Shown: positions 53,955 to 63,960 of the stretch, piece after piece
Layout of the letters: every line of letters begins with the position of its first letter
Numbering within the stretch: the first letter of the stretch is position 1
Assembly: GCA_029779535.1 (NCBI GenBank)
Contig: JAKPAG010000049.1
Coordinates: 29,462 to 93,461 of the forward strand
Length of the DNA stretch: 64,000 bases
From: Pseudomonadota bacterium
Lineage (GTDB): Bacteria; Pseudomonadota; Alphaproteobacteria; Sphingomonadales; Sphingomonadaceae
Direction of reading: 5' to 3'
Notes under the pieces: model-generated
Told to the model about the DNA's origin: nothing
Seen by the model: only the letters and a program-made list of their open reading frames with translations
The model's database searches: none
Translations under genes and position numbers: made by a program

Positions 53955-54553
53955 TGGACCAGGAAGCTCTTGAAGTAGACCTTGTCGATCCCGCCGAACC
54001 CTTCGGTTTCGGTCAGCACCTTGTTGATCGCGTCGGTCAGGCGCTTCTGCAGGCGTTCCTTGCCTTCGGGGGTGAAGGCGTCTTCCTCGGGCGTGTCGGC
54101 CAGCACCACCAGGATCTGGCTGCGGATCGCCAGCTCGTGCTTCTTCAGCCACATCAGCACGCGCCCGTCGCGGCGGGTGGAACAGGCCAGGCTGATCTGT
54201 ACCAGCGCGCTTGAATTCTTGAGGTTCGAGGTGAAGTCGTCGGTGAAGTTGTAATAGCTGGTCTTGAACTCGCTGCCGCCGTCGCCTTCGACTTCGGCCG
54301 CGGCGCCTTCGCCTTCCTTGGCTTCGGTCTTGGGGGCATAGGGGTCTTCCTCGCCCTTGCGGACCAGCTTGGGCTTGTTGTCCTCCTTGGCGTGAGCCTC
54401 GCCCTCGCCGCCGCCAAGCATGCCCGACTTGACCAGCGCAAAGGTGCCGCCGCCGCCCGCGCCGACCAGCACCAGGCCGGCCACCAGCTTGACCAGCATG
54501 CCCTTGCCCTTGGCCTTCTTCGGCTTGGCTTCCTTGTTCTTCTTGTCACTCAT
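53951..54553 (-). CDS. fliL: Flagellar basal body-associated protein FliL
   Basis: A 200-residue single-pass membrane protein: a Lys-rich cytoplasmic tail (SDKKNKEAKPKKAKGKG), a transmembrane helix at about 20-42 (MLVKLVAGLVLVGAGGGGTF), an acidic linker and a periplasmic stomatin-like domain with FTSNLKNSSALVQISLACST and GIDKVYFKSFLVQ. It supports stator function at the motor. Start has an A/G-rich upstream. Confidence 0.9.
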   Translation of the reverse strand: MSDKKNKEAKPKKAKGKGMLVKLVAGLVLVGAGGGGTFALVKSGMLGGGEGEAHAKEDNKPKLVRKGEEDPYAPKTEAKEGEGAAAEVEGDGGSEFKTSYYNFTDDFTSNLKNSSALVQISLACSTRRDGRVLMWLKKHELAIRSQILVVLADTPEEDAFTPEGKERLQKRLTDAINKVLTETEGFGGIDKVYFKSFLVQ

Positions 54554-54586
54554 GCGCGTTCATCCCTGGGTGTGATCTGGAGAAAT

Positions 54587-55909
54587 TCAGGCGAAGATGC
54601 CCTGCTGGCCGCGCGGCTCGCCCGGCTGGGCTGCGCTGTGGCGCGGGGCGGGGTTGGCGCGGACGCCGCGTTCATCGCGCTGGGCGGCTTGCTGCTGGCC
54701 GCGCTGCTGGCCATTGCCGTCAGCCGGGGCGCCGCCGGGCTGGTCCTGGCGGGCGCTGCCCTGGTTCAGCGCGGCGCTGTCGGCACTCTGCGCGGCCATG
54801 ACCGGCGGGACCGCCTGGCTGACCGCGCGGGCAAAGTCGGGGTCGGGGCTGGCCAGCTGGACGTTCAGCAAGCCGTCATCCTGGCGGAAGTGCAGCTGGA
54901 CCGGGCCGAAATCGGCATGGCGCACCGCGATCGAAACGGCCTGCGGCTGCATCGCTTCGCGCGCGGCGACCAGCCGGTCGACCAGCGCGCCGAAATCGTG
55001 CGGGCGGGTGATGGGCGCGGCCGGGGCCAGCGTGGCCGGGGCGGCGGTGAGCGCGCCGGGCTGCGGCGCGGCGCCCGGCAGCACGGCATCGGCGGCGGCG
55101 GACAGGGCGGGTTCCTCGCGCTGGTCGGCAGGGGCGGCAATCGCCACGCGCAGGCTGGCGGCCAGGCGCGGCGCATTGTCGCCAGCCGGGGCCATAAGCG
55201 GCGCGGGCGGCGGCGCGGCGGGGGCGAGTTCGATCAGCGGGCTGGCGGCGCCCTGCGGTGCGGCCTGGGCCTGGCCGCCTTGCGGCGCTGCGGTGGGCAG
55301 GGGCAGCGGCAGGGGCAGCGGCTGGGCGCGGGGCGCGGCTGCGGCCAGCACCGCATCGGCCTCTGCCGCAGCGGCTTCGGGCAGCTGCGGCAGCGGGGCG
55401 GGGGCGGACAGGATCAGCGCCTGATCGGGCGCGGGGACCGGCAGATCTTCGCTTGCGGTCAGGGCGGCGGCTTCGGCCTCGGCCTCGCAAGCCGGCTTGG
55501 CGGTTGCCTCCGGTTCGGCGGTGCGGGGCTGCTGGGCCAGCCGGGCCAGCGGCAGTTGCCCGAGCCGGGTGGCCATTGCGGCAACCGGCGGCGGGGCAGG
55601 CTGCGGCTCGGGCGGCGGAGCAACCTCGTCCGGCAGCATTTCGCCGGTCTGCTGCAAGAGCGGCAAGCCGGGCGGCAAGATCTTGCCGGTTGCCGGCAAG
55701 GCGGCAGCGGCATCAACCATCGCGTTGGCCATGATCGCGGCGCCCGGCGCGGCGTCCACCGGCCCGGCGGCACTGGCTGCGTCGCCCGCCTGCTGGCTCA
55801 GCAAGGCCAGGAAAACCGCGCCTTCCGTGCCGCTGCCGGGCTGGCCGACAGGCAGGTCCGCACCCGGATTGGGGGCGGCGGTGGCAGGCAGGACGGAAAG
55901 TGGCAGCAT
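54587..55909 (-). CDS. fliK: Flagellar hook-length control protein FliK
   Basis: A 440-residue, very Ala/Pro-rich, low-complexity protein. Only the C-terminal core is conserved: LVDRLVAAREAMQPQAVSIA, FGPVQLHFRQDDGLLNVQL and DFARAVSQAVPPVMA, matching the FliK Flg_hook domain. The start ATG at 55909 follows AAAGGA; a TTG at 55930 is the alternative. FliK is the molecular ruler that signals the export switch to FlhB. Position between fliJ and fliL is standard. Confidence 0.82.
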   Translation of the reverse strand: MLPLSVLPATAAPNPGADLPVGQPGSGTEGAVFLALLSQQAGDAASAAGPVDAAPGAAIMANAMVDAAAALPATGKILPPGLPLLQQTGEMLPDEVAPPPEPQPAPPPVAAMATRLGQLPLARLAQQPRTAEPEATAKPACEAEAEAAALTASEDLPVPAPDQALILSAPAPLPQLPEAAAAEADAVLAAAAPRAQPLPLPLPLPTAAPQGGQAQAAPQGAASPLIELAPAAPPPAPLMAPAGDNAPRLAASLRVAIAAPADQREEPALSAAADAVLPGAAPQPGALTAAPATLAPAAPITRPHDFGALVDRLVAAREAMQPQAVSIAVRHADFGPVQLHFRQDDGLLNVQLASPDPDFARAVSQAVPPVMAAQSADSAALNQGSARQDQPGGAPADGNGQQRGQQQAAQRDERGVRANPAPRHSAAQPGEPRGQQGIFA

Positions 55910-55944
55910 CGGCAAGGTCCTTTGGTGCAAGGGGCTGCCGTTAA

Positions 55945-56370
55945 CTATTCAAGACCCGTGCCAATTGCCTTGCGGGCACCCAGCACCGGCGGCGCGGCGA
56001 GGGCGGCGATGGCCTTTTCCTGGGCCAGGGCGCGGTCTTCCACGGCGGCGCGGCTGCGTTCGGCCTGGGCCAGTTCCTGCTGCTTGCGGTCGGCCAGTGC
56101 CTTGGCGCGGCGGGCATCGTCGGTGGTGGTGCGCGTGATCGCCTGCAGCCCGGCAACGAAATGCCCGGTCTGGCGCAGTTCCAGCCCATCGGCAAAGCGG
56201 CTGCGGCGGCGATAGTCGTCGGTCAGGGCGCGGGTGCGCTCGGCCAGGGCCTCGAGCTGGGCAAGGGTGCCTTCGGCCTGGGCGGCTTCCACTGCCGCGC
56301 CTTGCTTGGCGATGGCGCGCACCCGCTCGAGCCGCTGCAGGCGGCGCAGCCGGGCCTGTTCAGCGCGCAT
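55945..56370 (-). CDS. fliJ: Flagellar FliJ-like export chaperone
   Basis: A 141-residue, Arg/Ala/Glu-rich protein, predicted coiled coil over nearly its whole length (RLRRLQRLERVRAIAKQGAA, ALADRKQQELAQAERSRAAV). Primary similarity to FliJ is weak, as usual for this family; the call rests on size, coiled coil and location directly after fliI, with an 11-nt overlap. FliJ links the FliI ATPase to the export gate. Confidence 0.75.
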   Translation of the reverse strand: MRAEQARLRRLQRLERVRAIAKQGAAVEAAQAEGTLAQLEALAERTRALTDDYRRRSRFADGLELRQTGHFVAGLQAITRTTTDDARRAKALADRKQQELAQAERSRAAVEDRALAQEKAIAALAAPPVLGARKAIGTGLE

Positions 56371-57694
56371 CGCCGCCGATCAACTCGCCCAGCATGGCCA
56401 CGCTGTCCGCCAGGCTGACGGTGCTGCGCGCCGGCTGGCACAGGAATTCGACCAGCGCGCCGTGCATGGTAATCGCCCGGTCCAGCTGCGGGTCGGCCCC
56501 GGCGCGGTAGGCACCCATCAGCACCAGGTCGCGGTTGGCCTCGTAGCTGGCGGTGAGCGCGCGGAACTCGCGCGCCATCGCGGCGTGGCGGGGAGCGACG
56601 ATGTCGGCCATCACGCGGCTGAGCGAGGCGGCAATGTCGATCGCCGGATACTGCCCGCGCTGGGCCAGCTCGCGGCTGAGGACCACATGGCCATCGAGGA
56701 TCGAGCGGGCGGTATCGACCACCGGGTCGTCCTGGTTGTCGCCGTCCGCCAGCACGGTGTAGAGCCCGGTGATCGACCCGCCGCTGGCGGCCGAATTGCC
56801 GGCGCGCTCGACCAGCTTGGTGATCGTCGCGAGGGCGCTGGGGGGATAGCCGCGCGCCGCGCCCGGTTCGCCCAGCAGCAGCGCGATTTCCCGGCCTGCG
56901 TGGGCAACGCGGGTCAGGCTGTCCATGATCAGCAGCACCCGTTTGCCCTGGGCGCGGAAATATTCGGCCAGGCTGGTGGCCAGCATCGCCCCGCGCAGCC
57001 GCAGGTTGGGGGCATGGTCGGCCGGCACCGCGACCACGGCGGTGCGGGCGCGTTTGCTGCCCGCCATGTGGCGTTCGACAAAATCCGACACTTCGCGCGC
57101 GCGCTCGCCGATCAGCCCGACGACCACGACTTCGGCTTCGGCCCCGGTCGCGACCATGTCGAGCAGAACCGACTTGCCCACGCCCGAACCGGCCATGATG
57201 CCGATCCGCTGGCCGATCCCGAAAGTGGTCAGCGCGTTGAGCGCGCGCACCCCGGTATCGAAGGTTTCGCGCACCGGGCTGCGATCGAGCGCGCTGGTGC
57301 GCAGCCCCCCGGCGGGCCACGATGCCTGGGCGTGCAGCGGCCCGAGGCCATCGATCGGCAGCCCCTCGCCATCGACCGCGCGGCCCAGGAACGCTTCACC
57401 CACCGGCAGCATGCCGGGGCGGCCTTCGGCCCGCACCCGCGCGCCGGGGCGCAGCATCACCGTATCGCCCAGGAGCATCATCAGCGTGCGGCCATTGCGA
57501 AAGCCGATCACTTCGGCGGTCAGCGGATGGGCGCGGCCGTGCGCCACCTTGCACAGCGCGCCGACCGGGGCGGACAGGCCCGACACTTCGAGCAGTCCGC
57601 CATCGCAGGCGGTCAGCAGGCCATAGCGGCCCGGCGTCAGGTCGATATGCGCGCCGGCGATCTCGTCCAGCAGGGGATCGAACAGCTTCAGCAC
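56360..57694 (-). CDS. fliI: Flagellum-specific ATPase FliI
   Basis: A 444-residue F1-beta-like export ATPase. Walker A AGSGVGKS is at residues 168-175; the Walker B region is in KRVLLIMDSLTRVAHAGREI, and EPGAARGYPPS and GSITGLYTVLADGDNQDDPV are typical of FliI/SctN. It energises flagellar protein export in complex with FliH and FliJ. It overlaps fliH by 7 nt. Confidence 0.96.
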   Translation of the reverse strand: MLKLFDPLLDEIAGAHIDLTPGRYGLLTACDGGLLEVSGLSAPVGALCKVAHGRAHPLTAEVIGFRNGRTLMMLLGDTVMLRPGARVRAEGRPGMLPVGEAFLGRAVDGEGLPIDGLGPLHAQASWPAGGLRTSALDRSPVRETFDTGVRALNALTTFGIGQRIGIMAGSGVGKSVLLDMVATGAEAEVVVVGLIGERAREVSDFVERHMAGSKRARTAVVAVPADHAPNLRLRGAMLATSLAEYFRAQGKRVLLIMDSLTRVAHAGREIALLLGEPGAARGYPPSALATITKLVERAGNSAASGGSITGLYTVLADGDNQDDPVVDTARSILDGHVVLSRELAQRGQYPAIDIAASLSRVMADIVAPRHAAMAREFRALTASYEANRDLVLMGAYRAGADPQLDRAITMHGALVEFLCQPARSTVSLADSVAMLGELIGGDAR

Positions 57695-58299
57695 TGGCCC
57701 AGCGCCTCGGCGATCGCGGCGCGCCAGTGGGCCGGGCCGTCCTCGACCCCGCCATTGGCGGTTTCGACCCGCAGAGCGCCGCGTTCCAGCGCCGGATCGG
57801 GCACCACGTCCAGCCCTTCGGGCAGGCGCTTGCCAACCAGCTTGAGGTCATCGGGGTGGAGCCGCAGCACGCGCTCGTCATCTGCGCGGGCAAGCATCCC
57901 GGCGGCGCGCTCAACCCGCGCGGCCAGCGCGGTCTTGTCCAGCATCATGGGCGCAATCGCTGCCTCGCACAGCGCCTCGACCGTGGCGTAAAGCTTCTGG
58001 CGCAGCGCCTCGGCCAGTTCCTCGTCCAGCCGGACAAGCGACAGCTCGATCCGCTCGCGGGCGGCCTCGTCGGCCTCGGCCAGCAGGCGCGCTTCGGTGC
58101 GGGCTTCCTCGACCCCGGCGGCATAGCCTTCGGCCCAGGCCACGGCGAGCGGATCGGGCGGGGCTGCCGCGGCTTCGGGTGGGGGCGGCGCAGGAGACGC
58201 CGCCCCCGAGAAACGCGGATCGCTGGCAAAGCCGACCGGCCCGGCCAGCGCCGCAAGGGATACGCGAACCGGCGGCGCGGCGCCGGCCAGGTCAGACAT
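57688..58299 (-). CDS. fliH: Flagellar export ATPase regulator FliH
   Basis: A 203-residue protein: a Pro/Ala-rich N-terminus, a helical Glu/Ala-rich middle (AWAEGYAAGVEEARTEARLL) resembling the GxxxG-type FliH helix, and a C-terminal domain (LVGKRLPEGLDVVPDPALER, GGVEDGPAHWRAAIAEAL) as in FliH/HrpE. It inhibits and tethers FliI. The ATG at 58299 overlaps the end of fliG by 8 nt; in-frame ATGs slightly upstream (58308, 58326) cannot be excluded. Confidence 0.85.
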   Translation of the reverse strand: MSDLAGAAPPVRVSLAALAGPVGFASDPRFSGAASPAPPPPEAAAAPPDPLAVAWAEGYAAGVEEARTEARLLAEADEAARERIELSLVRLDEELAEALRQKLYATVEALCEAAIAPMMLDKTALAARVERAAGMLARADDERVLRLHPDDLKLVGKRLPEGLDVVPDPALERGALRVETANGGVEDGPAHWRAAIAEALGQC

Positions 58300-59332
58300 A
58301 TTCGTCATCGCCGCCGCCCACGCCAAACACGATCACCCCTTCGGCGGCGAGCCGCCGGGCCGCCGCGACGATGGCCTTCTGCGCATCGATCACATCGGCC
58401 ATCTTGAGGCGGCCGCGCGCGGCGATCTCGTCCTTCACGCCGTCGGCGGCGCGGCTCGACATGGCGCGGAAGAACACTTCGCGGTTCGCCTCGTCCGTGC
58501 CCTTCAGCGCGTCGATCAGGGTATCGCTTTCCACTTCGCGCAGCAGCGAGCCCATCGCCTGCGGATCGAGCGTGAACAGGTGTTCGAACTTGAACATCTC
58601 GCTCTCGATCTCGCGGGCCAGGTTCTTGTCGATCCGGCCGATCTCCGGCATGATCCGCTTTTCCGCGCTCTTGCCGGCCTGGTTGATGATGTCGGCAGCC
58701 TCGCGCGGGCCGCCCATGGTCAGCATTGCCTGGCCGTGGCGTTCGCCGATCCGGGCCTGGAGCATCTCGTCCAGCATCGCCAATGCTTCGCCCGGAACCT
58801 GGCCCAGGGTGGCAACGCGGTGGACCACCTGCGTCTGGACATCGCCCGGCAGGGCCTGGAGCACCGCGGCGGCGACGTCTGCTTCCAGCTGGACCAGCAA
58901 CACGGCCAGCGCCTGGGGGTGTTCGTCCTTGATCAGCGGGATCAGCGCTTCGGCGGTCAGCCAGCGGGCCAGCTCGATCGCCGGGCCGCGCTCCTCGCCC
59001 ATCGGCAGGATGCGCTGCATCAGGCTGTCGGCCTTCACTTCGCCCACGGCGCGGTGCATCAGCGCGCGGACGTGATCGGTGCGGCCGCGCGCGCTGATCC
59101 CGCTGCGTTCGGTATTCTTGACGAAGCCCTGGATCGCCTGGGTGATCAGGTCCGGCCCGATTTCGCCCAGCGCGCACATCTTTTCGCCCAGCAGGCGCAG
59201 CTCCTCGGGATCAAGCTGGGCAAGTATCGCGGCGGCCTGCTCCTCTTCCAGCAGCATGACCATCACGGCGGCGCGCTCGGCATCGCTCAGGCCCGGGGCG
59301 GCGTGGGGCAGCTCGGTCGGCTCGGCGCTCAT
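58292..59332 (-). CDS. fliG: Flagellar motor switch protein FliG
   Basis: A 346-residue C-ring/torque protein. It has the N-domain signature AERAAVMVMLLEEEQAAAILAQL, the EHPQ motif in KDEHPQALAVLLVQLEAD, and a C-terminal torque helix region MFKFEHLFTLDPQAMGSLLREV, SDTLIDALKGTDEANREVFF. Length is normal. Start overlaps the fliF stop by 4 nt. Middle and C-terminal domains appear intact, unlike the altered FliM partner. Confidence 0.96.
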   Translation of the reverse strand: MSAEPTELPHAAPGLSDAERAAVMVMLLEEEQAAAILAQLDPEELRLLGEKMCALGEIGPDLITQAIQGFVKNTERSGISARGRTDHVRALMHRAVGEVKADSLMQRILPMGEERGPAIELARWLTAEALIPLIKDEHPQALAVLLVQLEADVAAAVLQALPGDVQTQVVHRVATLGQVPGEALAMLDEMLQARIGERHGQAMLTMGGPREAADIINQAGKSAEKRIMPEIGRIDKNLAREIESEMFKFEHLFTLDPQAMGSLLREVESDTLIDALKGTDEANREVFFRAMSSRAADGVKDEIAARGRLKMADVIDAQKAIVAAARRLAAEGVIVFGVGGGDDEYV

Positions 59333-60990
59333 CGGGGGGCCTCCGCCTCGTTCTGCTGGGCCAGCATCTGGCGCAGCGCGTGGAGCGCGTCATCGGGCTT
59401 TTCCTCGACGATGCGCTGCGCCAGGCTGACCTGGCGGCCCAGCACGGCGGGATCGGGAGAGGTTGCGCTGCCTGCGCGGGGCTGGCCGGCCTCGCCTGCG
59501 CCGCCTTCGCCCGGCTCGCCGTCCAGCTCGCCATCGGCGACGGTGGCAGGGGGCGCGGGTTCGCGCTTCAGCGCCTTGACCAGCGGGCGCACGCCCAGCA
59601 GCAGGACCAGCAGCACGGCCAGCAGGGCCACGCCGGACCGCACCGCCATAGCGAACCAAGGCGCTTCGTAGAACGGCACGCCCTGGTCATCGACCTTTTC
59701 GAACGGCCGGGCCAGCACGGTCACCTGGTCGCCGCGCTGCGGATCGGCGCCGACCGCGGCGGAGACCAGCTGCTTGATCTGGTCCAGATCGGCGGGCTTG
59801 CCGTTCTTCATCGCCGCCTGGCTGATCGCCACGGCCACCGACACGCGCTTGACCTTGCCCGGGCCGGCATTGGCGACCGACACTTCGCGGCCCAGCTCGT
59901 AATTGCGGGTTGCGCTGCTTTCGCCATTGGTCGGCTGGGCAGCGCCGGCAGCGGGAGCAGGCGTGCCTTGCGGCGCGCCGGGGCGGGCGACGGTGGCGGC
60001 GGGCGGGGTGTTCGACACCGCGCCCGGAACGCCCCCGGCCTGGCCCGGCCCGGTGGTCTGCGAAGCGGCCTGCGTTTCGCTGCGCAGCACCCCTTCCTTG
60101 TCATAGCTTTCGCGGGCGCTGGTTACCTGGTCCATGTCGAGATCGACCTGGATCTCGCTGGAAAAATTGCCCGCACCCAGCATCGGGGTCAGCAGGGCAT
60201 CCAGCTGGCCGCGCAGCTTTTCCTCCATCCGGCCCTGCAATTCCAGCCGGTCGGTATCGGCCCCGCCGCGCTGGCTGAGCAGGCGGCCATGCTGATCGAC
60301 CACGCGGACCGCGTCGGGGGTCATCCCCGGCACCGATCCGGCGACCAGGTTGACGATCGCGGCAACCTGGCTGTCGGACAGCTGGCGACCCTTGGTCATG
60401 CGCACCATGACCGAGGCGCTGGGCGGCGTATCCTCGCGCACGAAGACCGACCGGGCGGCTTCGGCGAGGTGGACGCGGACGCTTTCCACCCCGTCGATTT
60501 CCTGGATGGTCAGCTGCATTTCGTGTTCGCGCGCGGCGCGCAGCCGTTCGCCTTCCAGCGTGCGGCTGGCGCCCAGCGGCAGGTTGTCGAGATTGGACTG
60601 GGCATCGGGCTGGGCCAGCGCCCCGTCCGAGGCAACCAGCATCCGCGCGCGGTAGAGCTGGTCCTCGTCCACGGTCAGCGTGCCGGTCTGGTTGTCGATT
60701 CTGTAGGCGATCCCGGCCTTGTCGAGACTGGTGACCACGTCGGCGCGGGTCGCATCGTCAAGCTGGGAATAGAGCACGCGCTGCGGCGGGGTGGACAGCA
60801 GCGCCCAGGTCAGCGCGACGCCGCCCAGCGCGGCGAGGCCGCCGAACAGCGGCAATGCGCGGCGCACAGCGGGCTGCGCGGTCAGGCCGCGCAGCCGTTC
60901 CAGCGGGGTGCCGCTGTTCAGCGCCGCCAGATCGAACGCGGGGGCGGGGGGCGGGGCGGCATTGGCCGCGGCGGGAACCAGGTCAGCCAT
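59329..60990 (-). CDS. fliF: Flagellar MS-ring protein FliF
   Basis: A 553-residue membrane ring protein with two transmembrane helices (about 43-66, FGGLAALGGVALTWAL; and about 445-468, SGVALLAVLLVLLLGVRPLV). Ring-building motifs are present: RVLYSQLDDATRADVVTSLD, RAREHEMQLTIQEIDGVESV and VAAIVNLVAGSVPGMTPDAV. The C-terminal tail that binds FliG is present (LAQRIVEEKPDDALHALRQM). It anchors the basal body in the inner membrane. Confidence 0.96.
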   Translation of the reverse strand: MADLVPAAANAAPPPAPAFDLAALNSGTPLERLRGLTAQPAVRRALPLFGGLAALGGVALTWALLSTPPQRVLYSQLDDATRADVVTSLDKAGIAYRIDNQTGTLTVDEDQLYRARMLVASDGALAQPDAQSNLDNLPLGASRTLEGERLRAAREHEMQLTIQEIDGVESVRVHLAEAARSVFVREDTPPSASVMVRMTKGRQLSDSQVAAIVNLVAGSVPGMTPDAVRVVDQHGRLLSQRGGADTDRLELQGRMEEKLRGQLDALLTPMLGAGNFSSEIQVDLDMDQVTSARESYDKEGVLRSETQAASQTTGPGQAGGVPGAVSNTPPAATVARPGAPQGTPAPAAGAAQPTNGESSATRNYELGREVSVANAGPGKVKRVSVAVAISQAAMKNGKPADLDQIKQLVSAAVGADPQRGDQVTVLARPFEKVDDQGVPFYEAPWFAMAVRSGVALLAVLLVLLLGVRPLVKALKREPAPPATVADGELDGEPGEGGAGEAGQPRAGSATSPDPAVLGRQVSLAQRIVEEKPDDALHALRQMLAQQNEAEAPR

Positions 60991-60993
60991 CTA

Positions 60994-61358
60994 TCACACC
61001 CCCATCCGCATGATGTCCTGGTAAGCGGACAGCAGCCGGTTGCGGACCTGCAGGGTCGCTTCAAAGGCGATGCCCGCTTCCTGCCGGGCCAGCATCACCT
61101 TGGCCACATCGGTCACTTCGCCGCGCTGGTAGCCGTCGGTCAGCGCCTCGGCCTTGCCCTGGCTGTCCTTGACCTGGTCCAGCGCGCTTTTCAGCGCATC
61201 GGTAAACTGCCCGGCGGGCGATGCCGGGGCATCGGCCGGGGCGGCCTGTCCGGCCGGCGCGTGCAATTGCTGGAGCAGCTGCGAGCGGTCCAGGATCTGC
61301 TGGCGCATGGCCATGATCTGCTGGATGCTGCCCGCGCCGCCGATGCCGCCGATGCCGC

Positions 61359-61362
<4 letters not shown>
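60994..61362 (-). CDS. fliE: Flagellar hook-basal body protein FliE
   Basis: A 122-residue FliE with the conserved C-terminal half: FTDALKSALDQVKDSQGKAE, VTDVAKVMLARQEAGIAFEA and TLQVRNRLLSAYQDIMRMGV. It joins the MS ring to the rod and is exported first. It lies 3 bp before fliF and overlaps the upstream activator gene stop by 4 nt. Confidence 0.94.
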
Positions 61363-62642
<1,280 letters not shown>

Positions 62643-62647
62643 TTCTT

Positions 62648-62677
62648 GGTCCCCTGATTAACCATCTCTTGGGGACC
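62648..62677 (-). promoter_or_regulatory. Inverted repeat just upstream of the sigma-54 activator
   Basis: GGTCCCC (62648-62654) and GGGGACC (62671-62677) form a 7-bp inverted repeat with a 16-nt spacer, starting 6 bp upstream of the activator ATG. It could be a protein site or a leader hairpin controlling translation; only the symmetry is seen. Confidence 0.35.
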
Positions 62678-62772
62678 TTTTGCGCGCTGAACGTCAAACG
62701 CTCCGGTAATTTAAGGCCTCGGGCGAATACCTAGGAAAAAGCCTGCCGCTGGCCCGGCAGAAATTTGCCGGT

Positions 62773-62788
62773 CGGGCTTAACTTTGCC
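62773..62788 (+). promoter_or_regulatory. Candidate sigma-54 promoter of flagellin
   Basis: CGGGCTTAACTTTGCC has GG at 62774-62775 and GC at 62786-62787 with exactly 10 bases between, and a TTGC -12 box. The -24 box is poor apart from GG. It would give a leader of about 70 nt. TTTGCCGG occurs twice nearby (62764-62771 and 62783-62790), the second copy overlapping the -12. Confidence 0.45.
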
Positions 62789-62871
62789 GGAAATGCGCCG
62801 GTCTTGGCCCTGGCAGCCACGCCGGATGGTCCGGTTCGGCTTCCTTTCGGGACTATCCACGGGAGTAACCA

Positions 62872-63696
62872 ATGGCCGTTATCAACACCAACATCAGCGC
62901 GATCAGGGCGTCGAACGCCTCGAACGCCGCCAACAAGGCGCTGGGCACCGCGATGGAACGCCTGTCGACCGGCAAGCGCATCAACAGCGCCAAGGACGAC
63001 GCCGCCGGCCTCGCCATCGCCACCACCATGACCTCGCAGGTCCGCGGCATGAGCCAGGGCATCCGCAACGCCAACGATGGCATCAGCCTGGCCCAGACCG
63101 CCGAAGGCGCGCTGAACGAAGTGTCCAACATGCTGCAGCGCGTGCGCGAATTGTCGGTGCAGTCGGCTTCGGGCACCTACCAGACCTCGGACCGCGACTA
63201 CATGCAGTCGGAAGTCACCGCGCTGACCGAACAGATTGACGACGTGCTGACCAACACCAAGTTCAACGGCAACGCGCTGTTCTCGAAGACCGCCGGCACC
63301 GATGTCACCTTTGACATCCAGGTCGGTTCGGAATCGGGCGAAACCATCACGCTCACCTCGTCGGCGATCGATGGCACCAACATCGACGCCACCGCGCTGG
63401 ACGTGACCACCGCCGCGCTGGCCAGCACCACGATCGACAACGTCGATCTGGCGCTTGCCGATGTGAACGCCGCCCGCGCCGGTCTGGGCGCCGGTCAGAA
63501 CCGTCTTGAATCGGCGGTCAACAACCTGACCAGCAACGTCACCAACCTGTCGGACGCGCGCAGCCGGATCGAGGACGCCGACTATTCGTCTGAAACGACC
63601 GCGATGGCCAAGGCCCAGATCCTCAGCCAGGCGTCAACCGCGATGATCGCGCAGGCCAACCAGAGCCAGCAGAACGTGCTGTCGCTGCTGCGTTAA
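62872..63696 (+). CDS. fliC: Flagellin
   Basis: A 274-residue flagellin, short as in many alphaproteobacteria. The N-terminal D0/D1 reads [40 protein letters not shown], and [17 protein letters not shown]; the C-terminal D1/D0 reads [20 protein letters not shown] and [20 protein letters not shown]. The variable central domain is only about 100 residues, Thr/Ala-rich. GGGAG precedes the ATG. It is monocistronic, with a candidate sigma-54 promoter and a strong hairpin after the stop. Confidence 0.97.
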   Translation: MAVINTNISAIRASNASNAANKALGTAMERLSTGKRINSAKDDAAGLAIATTMTSQVRGMSQGIRNANDGISLAQTAEGALNEVSNMLQRVRELSVQSASGTYQTSDRDYMQSEVTALTEQIDDVLTNTKFNGNALFSKTAGTDVTFDIQVGSESGETITLTSSAIDGTNIDATALDVTTAALASTTIDNVDLALADVNAARAGLGAGQNRLESAVNNLTSNVTNLSDARSRIEDADYSSETTAMAKAQILSQASTAMIAQANQSQQNVLSLLR

Positions 63697-63735
63697 GCCG
63701 CGACGCAAAGCCAGTTGCCTGTCCCTTCCAGGCCC

Positions 63736-63767
63736 GGCCCGGCGGTGTCCCCACCGCCGGGCCCTTT
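63736..63767 (+). terminator. Flagellin terminator
   Basis: GGCCCGGCGGTG (63736-63747) and CACCGCCGGGCC (63752-63763) form a perfect 12-bp stem with a TCCC loop, followed by CTTT, 40 bp after the flagellin stop. Confidence 0.75.
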
Positions 63768-63784
63768 GCGTTCCTGTTTGGTGC

Positions 63785-63960
63785 GCTGATCGCCTCCGCG
63801 ATCAGCTTGGCCTGGCCGGCCCACTCCCCCGGAAGAGTCGTTGCTTGGTGCGCCAACTGCATCCGCAGTTGGCTTGCAACACCAGCCCGCTCCCCCGGCC
63901 CGACCACCCACGGGGTACCTTTAACGGGTGGTCGGGCCGGGGGAGCGGGCTGGGGTTGCA
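63785..63960. repeat. Cluster of three inverted repeats, one with about 35-nt arms
   Basis: Three stacked hairpins: GCTGATCGC/GCGATCAGC (63785-63793/63798-63806, loop CTCC); CCAACTGC/GCAGTTGG (63853-63860/63865-63872, loop ATCC); and a large one with arms 63875-63909 and 63926-63960, 34 of 35 positions complementary (inner 28 bp perfect) around a 16-nt spacer containing GGTACC. No protein frame is plausible across it. The arrangement resembles dispersed intergenic palindromic elements; copy number elsewhere cannot be judged here. Nothing else is seen from 63961 to the window end. Confidence 0.75.

Noticed and set aside
62751..62768. A second sigma-54-like element before flagellin (GG at 62756, GC at 62767)
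   Set aside because: The spacing is 9 instead of 10 bases, which normally abolishes function; the element at 62773-62788 fits better.
63785..63960. CRISPR array or tRNA cluster at the window end
   Set aside because: The repeats are inverted and non-identical with no regular spacers, and no cloverleaf or CCA-type end can be drawn.
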